A stretch of 64,000 nucleotides of DNA from Garcia nutans. Lineage: Eukaryota > Streptophyta > Magnoliopsida > Malpighiales > Euphorbiaceae. The stretch is taken from the NCBI GenBank assembly GCA_947685225.1, contig CANTUV010000003.1, positions 3,852,001 to 3,916,000 of the forward strand, written 5' to 3'. Numbering within the stretch: position 1 is the first letter of the stretch; each line of letters begins with the position of its first letter. Shown here piece by piece: positions 1-11,117 of the stretch. A program made the position numbers and the translations under genes. The notes beneath the pieces are model-generated. The model ran no database searches. It was not told the DNA's origin and worked only from the letters and a program-made list of their open reading frames with translations.

Positions 1-254
1 GAGTCATCTAGACCGAGCTGGGTCTAGATTTGAGATCTTGAGTGTAGAGTTAATTATTGGACATCAAAATCAGAGACACGCTGCCAGCATGTACATATTT
101 TTATATTATTGCACATTTTGACATTATGTATGTTATATTATGTTTTGATGTATATATATCTATATATTGTAAATTATAAATTTTGTAATAGGGGTTTGAT
201 ATGTGCTTTTGATAAGTAATATTTTACTTGCTATTTCAATTATATCTTTAAAAT

Positions 255-515
255 TATTTAAGTTTATACAGATTCGAAAATTAAGGGTTTTTATGGAAAA
301 TGGGTTGTGACATTTTAATGCAAAATTTATATATATAGGGTTCAAGTAGAGGGTACAGATTCTGTTTATACATAGGGTTTAACAAAGATATAGGGTTTAA
401 GTTTATAAAGATTCTATAAAATTTATACAGATAGGGTATAAGGGTGTTATATATATAGGGTTTAAGTTTATACAGATTCTAAAATTGTGACATATATAGG
501 GTATAAGGGTGTTAC
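255..515. repeat. degenerate repeats of an LTR-end motif
   Basis: The motif tatagggtttaagtttata occurs repeatedly with small changes, and agggtataagggtgtta occurs at about 433 and 498. The same motif ends the long LTRs that finish at 4243 and 13846 and, in reverse, starts the LTR remnant at 5637. I read this as broken LTR-end fragments of that family. No coding sequence is seen in 1-655. Confidence 0.5.
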
Positions 516-654
516 AATTTTAATTTTTTTAATTACTTATATAATATTAACTACAAATATTAAAAATAATTATATATAATATTAACTTAGATACATAAGC
601 TATATATGCTTACATATATCATTTATTTAATTTTGTGTTAAAGAATTAACAAAG

Positions 655-730
655 TTGTTCATGTAGTTAAGTAGTAAAATCCAATAATTTTTTTAAGAGG
701 TCATGGGTTCAAACCATAATAAAACACACA
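655..730 (+). mobile_element. possible tRNA-derived SINE head
   Basis: tagttaagtagt (about 665) resembles a pol III box A and gggttcaaacc (about 706) resembles a box B. The spacing of roughly 40 bp is tRNA-like, and A-rich sequence follows. This is the pattern of a plant SINE head. No target duplication was found, so the call is tentative. It cannot be a working tRNA because it does not fold as a cloverleaf by eye. Confidence 0.3.
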
Positions 731-2045
731 TATATATATACATAACTTTATAAATGGGATAAACGAGTAGGGGACTCGTCGGTACCTATTATTCGAACCG
801 ATATATATAAAAGGGTTCAAGTAGTGGGTACCCTAGCATATAAACATGTGCCTGATTTGAATTTGATACGAGTAGGATTTTTAATGCCTATACTCATCCT
901 AAACGCATTTATACACTACCCGAACCCTATATAATCGGGTCAGATCGAATTAGGTACTCGAAATTACCCGACTCGCTGCTATCCTTACTTACGAGAGATC
1001 GGTGGTAGAGCCCTCAAAAGGTAAACAGTTTATAGGATTGGATTTTGTTGTGGAATTAGAGTTTGGTTGTAAAATTAGGGTTTTAATCCTAAATTAGGCT
1101 TAACATGCAAAATCAGGGTTTTAATTATAAGATTAGGGTTTTATTTACAAAACTAGGGTTTAGATGGCTAATTAGGATTTGAGCCTAGAACTAGGTTTTG
1201 GTCATTAATAGTAAGATTTAATCTTAAAACTAAGATATAAAATTATTAGGATAGGTTTTGGATTTATGAAAATCATGGCAAAATGTGTATTGATGCTATT
1301 GTCTATTTTAATTCAAACCTATGGCTTATTGCAAGGAATTTGCAATATGGATTACTTATTTGAATCACGCAATGAGTTAATAGGTGTAAATAAATAATGA
1401 AATTGAATTGGTTAAAGGAATTAAAACATGTGTTGTTGGCTCCACCAATTTAATGCATTAAACCAAACTTTTCCTTTGCTATTGCTTGGATCAATTGGTT
1501 TATTAGTTGGAGCTTTAATGATCCGTAGAACAATTTAGGCTCCTAACTCTCTTTTGCTTTTGCTCTCTATTAAATTGCTCTTAATCATTGCTCAAGGTTC
1601 TGCCAATTTTCTTAATTGTTGTCCCTTTATGCTACTGTCCCTTTGTTTGTTTTGGTTTTGTTAATTATGCCCATCTGATGGCTAAACCTAGTTGCTAGCT
1701 ATTTTAATTTATCTATGGCTTTTCTTTAATTGTTCTCCCCTTACTGCCTCTTTTGTTTCTTGTATTTATAGGTAGTAATTATGGTTATGTTTAGCTCATC
1801 ATTCCTAATCCTATTAAGAAACCTTCTACATTTAAAACTTAAACCTAATCTTGAATGCCTAATTACACTTGGAAATAGCCTGAATTTAAGCCCCATGGTG
1901 AATTGGCTTTTTACATCTTTCACTTTTCACTTTTAATAATATATATGTTATTCATATTTTTATATATATATTTTATACATCTTCATCATCTAAATCTCTC
2001 TTAACTAATATGTTTAATTAGGTTTAACAAAAATTAGGTCGTTAC
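731..2045. other. noncoding AT-rich sequence with attagggttt repeats
   Basis: No gene is supported. Between about 1060 and 1260 the words ttagggtttta and taggtttt recur roughly every 30 bp. They look telomere-like, but they are irregular and do not form a TTTAGGG array. A section at 760-1000 repeats gggtacc and cgaaccc words typical of decayed plant repeats. The stretch ends at gtcgttaca near 2043, which may be another LTR end. Confidence 0.4.
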
Positions 2046-2049
2046 AATT

Positions 2050-4243
2050 TATAGTTCAAATCTTATAAGAATTCCAAAGGATTTAAGGTGGTTTTGAAGT
2101 TTAATTAGGCATTATATAAGTTTTCATCAATTTTAGTTTATTTTGTTAAGTTTTAAGGTTATTTGAGTTTTTAGGTTTTATTGGAAGAAATTATAATTGT
2201 TAAAATAGATAGTTATGAAACTAATTTGATGATTTGGTGATTAATTGGTTAAGGTAAGTGTGATTGGTGAAATTAGGATTTATAGGTGAATATGTAAATT
2301 TTGGATATTTGATGGAGGTGTTTTTAATTTTTAAAATGTATTATTTTAAAGTTATTTGATGTGTATGCGATGATCTTATGATTGGATTATAGAAATGACT
2401 TGGTTATGGTGAAGTTTGAGTAAGGTAATAAGAGGAGAAATTAGGGTTTTTGTTGGAAGTTTGATAGAATTTGTGTAATTAATGGTAGTTTGATATAAAC
2501 TAAGCATAAAATGATACTAATTGAATAATTTTGCTTGTTGTTTGGTTTATGTGTTATTAGGCCAAAGTTGCCCTAAAGAAGGTATTTAGGAATTGGAAGT
2601 TGTTTGTGTTATTGAGTTTATTTGGAAGCTAAGAAAAGTTAGTATATGCTTTGTTAACATTTAAATTGAATATTTATGTTTGGTATTATCCATATTAGTA
2701 TGCTTTAAAGAATGTTGTTATTTTGTTAAAGTGACATTATGCACAAGTGTATGTATTCTTGTCTAAATTGAGATTTATGCATTGGTTTATTACTAAATAC
2801 CATTATTTTATGGTGAATAATAATATTTAATAACATTTAATGAACATGTGAAAATAGGTCACATTGTGAATGTGACTAAGGGTTATGCTTAATGTGACTG
2901 AAAATGGTTATGAAATAATGTGAATGTGGAAGTGATCATAGTATGAGTTGATCACAAGGAAAATAGTGGAAATTGTGAAAAAGAAATGATAAATAGGATG
3001 AAAATGAGGAAAATGATAAATGTGATATAATGTGATGTGTGTTTGCCTTACACAATTACATATTCCAAAATATTGAGGTTGGTACTGTCGAGTTGGCATG
3101 CCAATGATACGTCATGAAATTTTATTAAGCCTATAGGCGAGACACACTGGTGTTAGACACTATGGCATTGATGAAACAACCTTCGGCCAATATTTTATGA
3201 ACTTGACCTCTAGTGTCGAGAGTAGACGACCTTTAGGTGGTATTATATGACACTTAGATCCCTGGTGTTGCGATAGGTCAAATTAATATTTCTGAAACTT
3301 GAATTTTGTATAGGAACTTTTTGGGCCAAATGTGTGTGTTTGTGAGATGTTAGTTTATATTATGAGTTAATGGATGTAAAATGAATTTTACATGGTAATT
3401 TTATTTAATATTTTATAAGATAAAGAATGTGATAATAAGTATTGTTTATGTTAGTAGCACAATGTGTTGTGTAACATGAAGGCATGCATTGATTGTTTTA
3501 AATATTTTATGTTATCAAAGTATATACCAGTAAGTTGTTAGCTTAGCGTGATTAATTGTATCACATAGGTGATAGGACTACAGGTCAGAGTGGTTCATAT
3601 TTTGGTTAATATATGGAGTTGAGTTTTGCCACAAGACCAACTTGGACGATATTACATATATGTATAATTATGTTACTACATACTTTGGTTTTGTATATTT
3701 TGAACATATCAACTATATATTAAATAAGTTTTGGAATGTTATATATATATATATATATGTATATATATGTAATGAAGATAAATAATGTTTTTAAGTATAA
3801 AACTTTTGGATGTAAAATTATTGAAGTGGTGATATTTTGAGAAATGTTGGACTTTGGGGTAATTATATTTTGGGAGTATTTTTCCAATGCAGGCTATGTA
3901 TTATTGATTTTTGGACTATTTACAAACAAAACTCTAGCGAGTTTTTTTCCCAAAGGGTTTACATTCAATTAAGGCTAAGTTTTGTGGTTATATTTTTATT
4001 ATATACTAAATTGCAAAGTATATTTGTAAATTCTTCATATGTTTAAAGTTTTGAAGTTATAATTAATTCCTTTATTAAGTATGAAGGTTATAGCAGAGTA
4101 TTATTGTGGTATACTTATATTCTATATAGGTATTTTTCATATACGAAGTATATGTATTACTGTGGTATACTTATATTCTATATATGTATTTTTCGTATAC
4201 GGAGTATATGTATTATACATATATAGGGTATAAGAGTATTACA
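2050..4243 (+). mobile_element. long LTR remnant, plus orientation (family of 5966-13846)
   Basis: This stretch aligns in order with the plus-strand LTR that ends at 13846. Shared stretches include the gttaaaatagatag region, the section with gaaacttga and tgtatagg near 3300, gggagt followed by tgcagg near 3870-3890, and the terminal gggtataagagtattaca ending at 4243. It abuts gypsy coding sequence exactly at 4244, which suggests it inserted into that element's RNase H region. The left end is unclear because the expected TGTAATATCC start is not seen. It has no coding capacity. Confidence 0.5.
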
Positions 4244-5636
4244 TATATGGTGTAAGAGGCTAAGTAATGGAATAGTTTCAAACATACTCATACCAAAGCT
4301 AAGCACAATTTTTTAATCTAATTGTATCTAAGCTCATAAGTTAATAACCTTTTATTAAAGTAATAAATAACAAACTTCTTTCTTGAGCCTTCCTCATGTT
4401 GAGGAAGCATGCCTCTCATTCCTCCTTTGGTAATTGAAAGATAAAGGAGTAAAGGGTCACCTAGTCTTGAAGGTTGCAAAACTGGTGATGCCAAAAGGTA
4501 TTTCTTGATCTTTTCAAATGACTCATAATATTTGTCATTCCATTTTGTTGGGGAATCTTTCTTAAGCAATTTGAAGATAGGTCCATATACATCAGCCATC
4601 TGAGAGATGAACCGACTAATGCATTGTAGGTGACCTAAGAATCCCCTGATTTCTTTTTTGTCTTAGGTGCTGGCATTTCAAGAATTACCTTATATTTGGT
4701 GGGATCAATCTCAATTCCCCGAGAACTGACCATATGTCCCAGTAATATGCTAGAGGTTGCTTTAAACACATAATTGGTAGGGTTGAGTTTTAGGTTATAT
4801 TGATGGAGTCTAAGGAAGAACCGTCTTAAAGCTTCTACATGCATTTTAGATTTTCTTGATTTAATGACCAGATCATCCATGTAGACTTCCACATCTTGGT
4901 GCATATGGTAGAGTGTATTGGTCATTCTTTAGTAAGTTTCCCCAGCATTCTTGAGACTAATGGGCATGACTTTGTATTAGTAAGTACCCCATTTTGCAAT
5001 GAAGCTTGTCTTTTCCTTATCAGGAGGATAAAGTAAGATCTAATTATACCTAGCATAAAGGTTAGTTAATGAAACCACCTCAGATCTGACCAATCTATCA
5101 ATGAGGAGATCAATATGAGGCAGAGGGAAATCATCTTTCGGACATGCCTTGTTGAGATCTCTATAATCTATACACATGCGAATGTTACCATCCTTCTTTG
5201 TCATTGGCACAATATTAGCTACCCATTGAGGGTACAAGACGTGCTTTATGAACCTGTTCTCTGGTAGCTTGGTTATTTCTTCCTTAATCTTTAAGGACCA
5301 CTCTGGCTTGAGCTGATGAATTTTTTGCTTGACCAACTTCGTGTGATCATATGTGGGGATCTTATGCACTGTTATAGAGGGATCCTATCTTATCATATTA
5401 CTCACTTCCAATACAAAACAATCTCAAAACTCTTCAAGAAGTGCCTTCAATTCCTATTTACGGATGAATGAGGATGCAATGTATGTATTTTTTGGTACTT
5501 CTAATGTTTTCAGATTTAAAGTCTATTTGTGTTTATGAATTTCATTAATCCTGAGTATTCCACAATGCTCATTAGGAGAAAAAGAAAAGTAAATGGAAAC
5601 CTTGGAACTTTTATTGATGATGAAATAATTACAAGG
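4244..5636 (-). pseudogene. Ty3/gypsy pol fragment (reverse transcriptase to RNase H)
   Basis: Read on the minus strand, this is the reverse transcriptase of a plant Ty3/gypsy element. It begins with a conserved linker (VHKIPTYD), then RT block RMCIDYRDLNKACPKDDFPLPH (about 5130-5190), the catalytic YMDD at about 4865-4880, and the RT/RNase H junction (PVLQPSRLGDPLLLYL, about 4430-4490). RNase H breaks off at 4244 against an LTR end. Stop codons and frameshifts interrupt it, for example near 5040 and 4930, so no full protein can be made. The upstream part of the same element continues at 14201 on the other side of an insertion that left caagg on both sides. It is related to the gypsy element at 52393-60479, which lacks this RT region. 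Confidence 0.85.
5632..5636. repeat. target site duplication caagg (left copy)
   Basis: caagg at 5632-5636 is matched by caagg at 14196-14200. Between them the sequence begins tgtaacaccc and ends ggatattaca, the TG...CA form of an LTR. Gypsy coding sequence flanks both copies. Confidence 0.75.
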
Positions 5637-5965
5637 TGTAACACCCTTATATCCTATATATGTATAATACACACACCCAGCATATATAAATACATATACA
5701 GAATACAAGAACGTCATAGTATGGTTTTTCCAAAAATTTCCATATCTCTGAAATAATTATTAAAAACACTTATAATGCATTTTAATAAACAAATAAAAAT
5801 ATTCCATAGTAATTAAAATATAAAAAGATACATTTTAAAGGAAAATCTCTGAGAAAATTTGTTAGAGTTTTGTCCGTATTTTGGATATTTTCAAATTTAA
5901 CACATTCAACCTGCATTTAAAATACACTCCCAAATATTCATTCAACATATTTATTTCTCCAAAAT
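5637..5965 (-). mobile_element. 3' part of a minus-strand LTR
   Basis: On the minus strand this ends ggatataagggtgttaca. It also contains gggagtg followed by atgcagg, the same order as the 3' ends of the plus LTRs at 3870-4243 and 13545-13846. It is therefore an inverted copy of that LTR's end. The matching 5' part (TGTAATATCC start) lies at about 13912-14195. The middle of this LTR, about 2.4 kb judging from the plus copy, is missing. Confidence 0.6.
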
Positions 5966-6198
5966 TGTAATATCCTCATTTTTAGTGCATAATGGAGTAA
6001 GTGATGCGGAGGATTAAATAGGTGTGATTGGTAGGGAGAGATGTAAGATGTATGAATTATGGATATGAGATATATATTGAATGTTTGAAATATACATGAG
6101 ATATATAATATATATATGCGTATATATAAAACATACCATATATATATATTAAATATAAGTTGGTTGTTGAAAAGGTGATGATGACGATGATGATTATC

Positions 6199-6247
<49 letters not shown>
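6199..6247. repeat. (TAA)n microsatellite, left of inverted-repeat element
   Basis: About 49 bp of uninterrupted ATA/TAA repeat ends exactly where the inverted-repeat element begins at 6248. The same repeat resumes at 11044, so the element appears to have landed inside one microsatellite. Confidence 0.9.
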
Positions 6248-6366
6248 GGCTTAATACATCCATTGCCCCTCAAACTTGGCACATTTTGTCATTTTGCCCC
6301 CTATACTATTCGAGTAACCATTTTGCTCCTTAAACTTAGCTTTTTCATAACAATTTGACCCTTAAT
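6248..6366 (+). repeat. left terminal inverted repeat of the Mutator-like element
   Basis: This pairs with 10931-11043. Shared blocks in the same order are ggcttaatacatccattg, tatactattcgagta, the aaactt.gctttttcataa block and aatttgaccctt. Mismatches are scattered, so the two arms are similar but not identical. Confidence 0.75.
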
Positions 6367-6599
6367 CGCTGAGTTGGCAAGGTGTTTGTAATGCACTCTT
6401 TAACGAATTAAAACAACATATTTATAGTTTAAAATATCAAAAAAAAAACCTCTAATAAATTAAGAAATTATTAACAAAAATTTTTGCCGAAATTTTTATT
6501 GACCTGAGCTGGAAAATAAAATTTTTTGTTTGAAAATCTGATTCAAATTTTATGTTTTGAATCAAATTTTCTATCTAAAAAATTAATAATAAGAGCACA

Positions 6600-6634
6600 A
6601 AGAAGAAGAAGAAGAAGAAGAAGAAGAAGAAGAA
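6600..6634. repeat. (AAG)n microsatellite
   Basis: About eleven AAG units. A similar but shorter and interrupted AAG run lies near 10660-10675 and 10780-10795, toward the opposite arm of the same element. Confidence 0.85.
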
Positions 6635-6659
6635 ATTTTTTTAAAGATTTGAAACTTCT

Positions 6660-8652
6660 AGTTTTTTTTCTAAAAAATTATGTTTGTGTAGACCCTTAAT
6701 TTTTAACCTAGTCCAGTCCAATATATTTTAATTAGTCCAAAATAATTTTTGTGTTGTCCAATATATTTTAGTTAGTCCAAAATAATTTTTATAGTATCTT
6801 GATTAATTTTAATATTTATTTTAGTAAAAAATGGTGAAGTGAATAAAAATTCAAAAATAATAAAAAAAATCGGCGACGGAAAAATCGGCGAGAAAAAAAT
6901 CGTCACCGAAAATCAGCGCAGGCCCGTGGCATTTCGCCCCCAGGAATTTCCTGCGGGCGAAATGGCCCTCGGGCCAATTCGCCAGCTGCTACCGAAGCCA
7001 GCTGCGGCAGCTTTTTAGTCAGTGCAATTTTTCCACAGCAGTTTTTTTTTGCCAGCGCATTTTTTCTGCAGTAGTTTTTTTCGCCAGCGAAATTTTTTCG
7101 ACGCAAATTTTCCAAAACCTAATGCAATTAGGTTTCGGTTTCCTTTTCTTAATAAATAATAGATGTCGTGAATAACTAGAATTAGTTATATAAATTCTTC
7201 TATAAATAAGATAAAAAACAACACAAAAATAAAAAAAATAAGAAATAAGAAAGAAATCGGACATAAACTTGGAGGAAAAATTAGATCCGAAACTAAGTAG
7301 GAAAGAGGTGAATCAATCTGATTTTTTGAGAGAGCAGAAAAATAATTCAAGCAATTCAAAGGCAGCAAAGCTTGTCTTTGATTTTGTTCATCCAAGAAGA
7401 ATTTTTTAGTGGAACCAACAAACGAAGGTATGCATCAATTATTTAAATTTTATTCTTCACAATAGCTAAATCATCCCATTATTTCTTTTAATTCAAAAAC
7501 CTAAGAACCCTTATTCATCTTTTTTGAAGTATGAAAACCTTAATTTGTTGCTTTGTTTTCCAAAAAGTTTAAAGTTATTAGTTTTGTTTCTTCAAAACCC
7601 CAAAACCAAAATTTGCATTTCAAATATTCAAAACCCTAAATTGAGTTCTGTTTCTTTCCAAAAGCCCTAAAAACATCTTTTCTGCTTTTATAAACTTTAA
7701 ATCGTTTGGTTTATTTTCATAAAATTTCATAAAATTGTCAATTATTTTTCTAAATTCTAAAAACCAACTCATTGCCCGAAACCCTAATTCAAAAATCCTA
7801 AAAGCCTAATTCAATTCCAAAACTCAAAACAGTGAACCCCAACCCCTTTAAAACCTTAAACCCTATTTTTTTTTCTAAACCCTAATCCTTTAAAACTTTA
7901 AAAACCATAAAACACAAATATTATAATTTTACACAGTAAGCTTAAGACATAATTCAATGAGTAACCGTAAACTATAAATTTAAGTTCTTAAAGTGTTCAA
8001 ACTCTAATTTCATGATTCCACCACTCAAATACTAATTTGATTAATCAAAGAATTTTATCAACCTTTTAAAACATAAAATCTTAATCTATTATAATTCCTT
8101 TAAAAACTCACAGTAGCCTAATTCCACAAATTCCAAAATCCTAAACACATGAAATAAAGAACCCTAAATGGAAACAGTAGCTATAATTTAGATTTTTATT
8201 TGCCTTATTCAATTCTATATTTGATTATGCTTTGATTTATTTTATATTCTTTAATTTACTTAAGTTCAATGCTTGGTTTATTTAATTTGTCATGGATGGA
8301 TGTTTACTTTCTATTGATGTTTAATACCTTTGATGAATGATTTATTTATGATGAATGGTTATTTACTTTTATAAATTTATTTAGATTTTCAAATGTTGTA
8401 AGAGGTATGTTTCCACTTGGTGGGTACCTCATTAGTTAAATATCATGTAATTTAAATTACTTTTCTATTTTAGAACCAATGTAAAGGACATGTTTCTACC
8501 TTTCGGTGGGTATCCTATTTAGGCATGAGATGTAAGGACATGTTTCCATCCTCGGATGGATGCTCATTTATTTGTTTTGTTTGGACATTGCTTTGTTTTA
8601 ATATAATGATGCTTTCTTTTAATTATTATGTGAAATATGGATAATATTGTTA
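6660..8652. other. noncoding interior of the Mutator-like element
   Basis: No gene is supported. 6860-7110 is GC-richer with tcggcga words. 7150-7430 has TATA-like words and purine-rich leader-like sequence. 7620-7890 carries several aaaccctaa (telobox-like) words. 8400-8570 holds three copies of a motif like acatgtttcc followed by ggtggg or ggatgg and then tcattt, a style I associate with plant LTR sequence, so part of the interior may be an older LTR fragment. Confidence 0.4.
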
Positions 8653-8670
8653 TATTTAAGAATTTTATAA
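8653..8670. repeat. LINE target site duplication (left copy, 18 bp)
   Basis: tatttaagaattttataa at 8653-8670 is repeated exactly at 10338-10355, bracketing the LINE. Confidence 0.9.
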
Positions 8671-10337
8671 GGAGAGGTGGAAGGCTTATTTTGAGCAGTT
8701 ATTCAACCCTGAATATGAACAAGATTTTCAAGGTCTTCATGCAACAAATGGTTATATCAGCTGGTCTAGGAGGATCTTGCATAGTGAAGTAAGAGAAGCC
8801 TTGAAGTATATGAAAGTTGGTAAAGCTTGTGGCCCGGATGGTATTCCTATAGAGGTTTGGAAGAACCTTGGAGAGGTAGGAGTTGCCTGGTTAACTAAAC
8901 TCTTCAATGCGATTGTGAAAGGACGTAAGATGCCGAATGCCTAGAGGAAGAGTATCCTAGTACCCATATATAAAAATAAGGGAGACATTCAATGCTGTAC
9001 AAATTATCGGGGTATCAAACTTATGAGCCATACTATGAAATTATGGGAAAGGATTATTGAACACAGATTGAGGAAGCTTACAAGAGTTTCGGAGAATCAG
9101 TTTGGGTTTATGCCAGGGAGATCTACCATGGAGGCTATTTTTCTTCTAAGAAGACTAATGGAATTGTATCAAGAGAAGAAGAAAGATCTCCACATGGTAT
9201 TTATTGACTTGGAGAAAGCCTATGATAGAGTACCAAGAGAAGTGTTATGGTGGGTTTTGAAGAGGAAAGGAGTTAGCGGCAAATATATCAACATCATCAA
9301 GGACATGTATGAGAATGCATCCACTACTGTGAAAACACCTGGTGGAGACACTGAGGCTTTCCCCATTACTACCGGATTGCATCAAGGTTCGACCATGAGC
9401 CCATATTTATTTACCCTGGTTATGGACGAGCTAACCAGAAGCATACAAGACGATGTTCCTCGGTGTATGTTGTTTGCTGATGACATTATTTTAATTTATG
9501 AGACTAGTGCTGGTGTAAACCATAAGTTGGAAGTGTGGAGAAAAACCCTCGAGGACAAGGGTTTTAAGTTAAGTAGGAGTAAAATGGAATATATGCACTG
9601 TGAGTTCAGTCTAAGGAAGAAGCAGGAACATGAGGTTAAGTTGGATTGAGTTTTAGTTCCTAAAACCAAGAAGTTCAAATATTTGGGTTCTGTGTTCCAG
9701 AATGATGGCCGTATAGATGAAGATGTGGCTCACAGAATACAGGTAGGGTGGTTGAAGTGGAAGGGTGCGACTGGGGTTCTATGTGATAAGAAAATACCTC
9801 TGAAAATGAAAGGTAAATTCTATAGGACGGTTGTTAGACCTGCGATGCTCTATGGTAGTGAGTGTTGGGCACCAACGGGACAACATTTGCATAAGATGAG
9901 TGTGGCAGAAATGAGGATGCTAAGATGGATGTGTGGACATACCAGACTGGACAAAATTAAGAATGTTCATATTCGACAAAAAGTCCAAGTAGCGGATGTC
10001 GGAGATAAGGTGAGGGAAAGAAGACTTAGATGGTATGGGCATGTTTTAAGAAGACCTCCTAATGTTGCGGTTCGTAAGTGTGAGAATTTGTTGATTGAGG
10101 GGGCTAGAGGTCGTGGAAGACCTAGAACTGTGTGGAATGAGGTGATAGCAAGAGACTTACGTGCCTTAGATCTTGATGCGGATTTGATTAATGACAGACT
10201 TGAATGGAGACGTAAAATCCGTGTCTTGGAAGGGGCCTAAGGCTGGAGTATTTTTTTTGGTGTCTTTTAAGCTTATTTTGTTGAGGATCCATATAGCCGA
10301 CCCCAACTTGTTTGGGACTAAGGCTTAGTTGTTGTTG
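8671..10337 (+). mobile_element. 5'-truncated RTE-type LINE, pseudogene of reverse transcriptase
   Basis: One reading frame from 8672 to 10240 encodes the RT part of a plant RTE-like non-LTR retrotransposon. It shows GKACGPDGIPIEVWK near the N-terminal side, the LEKAYDRVPRE palm block, the catalytic FADD at 9473-9484, and a C-terminal part with ECW, RMLRWMCGHTR and RGRGRPRT. Two stops fall in the frame: TAG at 8942-8944 and TGA at 9647-9649, both at places where tryptophan is expected. The endonuclease domain is missing because the copy begins inside the protein. The 3' end has the ccgaccccaacttgtttgg block and a gttgttgttg tail. Perfect 18-bp direct repeats flank it, so its extent is well defined. 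Confidence 0.92.
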
Positions 10338-10355
10338 TATTTAAGAATTTTATAA
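10338..10355. repeat. LINE target site duplication (right copy, 18 bp)
   Basis: Exact repeat of 8653-8670. The first three bases could also belong to the GTT tail, leaving at least 15 bp unambiguous. Confidence 0.9.
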
Positions 10356-10930
10356 TATTAAGACCTGTAAAGGAGGCCGGTTCCAATTGTGGGGGTGCTG
10401 GGTCATTTCTCACCTTCCCCACACGTACCCAACTTTCCGAACCCATTAGGGGGTTGGGGATTCCTTAGGAATCGAGTCATCCACCCTTTTTTTTTACCGG
10501 CCTATCCGGGTGGTGACTCCATTTTCTCCGGACTTAGGTCCGTGTTCTCTAAGGCCCCGAGCCTAAACAGTGCCAAAGTCGCAAGAACCATTCCACCTGG
10601 AGTGGGGGCAAAAATCCCCGCTCACAGTTTGTTTCTTAAGAAAACGAATAAAATTGAGAAGAAGAAGAAGAAGAAGAATTGTTTTTGACGATTTCAAAAT
10701 TTTTATTTTTTTTTTCAAGAATTTTTGTTTACTTAAGAAAATAGACAGATTTGAGTCTTAAGAAAATGGACAAATTTGAGAAGAAAAAGAAGAAGAAAAA
10801 TGGATAGATCAAAAATTTTAATTTTTTTTCAAAAATTATTATTCGTTGACAGTAATTAGAGAGAACGATTTGAATTTTTAATTTTATGGTGTTCATAACT
10901 CATGTGTCATTAAAAATATGAGTATATTAA
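10356..10930. other. noncoding interior with LTR-like GC-richer block
   Basis: 10370-10625 is GC-richer than its surroundings and contains accggcctatccgggtgg and cacctggagtgggggc, words I associate with plant gypsy LTR or leader sequence. A small plus-strand open frame there has no recognisable product. 10640-10930 is AAG- and T-rich. Confidence 0.35.
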
Positions 10931-11043
10931 ATCAAGGGTCAATTTATTATGAAAAAGCCAAGTTTGAGGGGCAAAATTGCTACTCGAATAGTATAGGAGG
11001 TAAAATGACCAATTGTGCTAAGGGGCAATGGATGTATTAAGCC
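10931..11043 (-). repeat. right terminal inverted repeat of the Mutator-like element
   Basis: Inverted partner of 6248-6366, ending caatggatgtattaagcc at 11043 against the TAA microsatellite. Confidence 0.75.

Positions 11044-11116
<73 letters not shown>
11044..11116. repeat. (TAA)n microsatellite, right of inverted-repeat element
   Basis: About 73 bp of TAA repeat immediately follows the right arm of the Mutator-like element and continues the repeat that ends at 6247. Confidence 0.9.

Positions 11117-11117
<1 letters not shown>

Larger units (their letters stand above)
6248..11043. mobile_element. Mutator-like non-autonomous element with long terminal inverted repeats
   Basis: The left end ggcttaatacatccattg is inverted at the right end (caatggatgtattaagcc). 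Similarity continues for about 115 bp on each side, including tatactattcgagta and the caatttgaccctt block. Flanking DNA is TAA repeat on both sides; nine bases fit the Mutator target-duplication length, but the repeat makes this untestable. No transposase frame is seen inside. The interior is AT-rich sequence, AAG repeats, a GC-richer part at 6860-7110, several aaaccctaa words (7628-7890) and a LINE insertion at 8671-10337. A Mutator-like (MULE) identity is an inference from the long inverted repeats. Confidence 0.6.

Noticed and set aside
1060..1260. Telomere-like repeats
   Set aside because: ttaggg words are irregular and spaced about 30 bp apart, not a tandem TTTAGGG array.
5938..6282. Minus-strand frames with long tyrosine or isoleucine runs
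   Set aside because: They are translations of the TAA microsatellite and LTR sequence, with no gene support.
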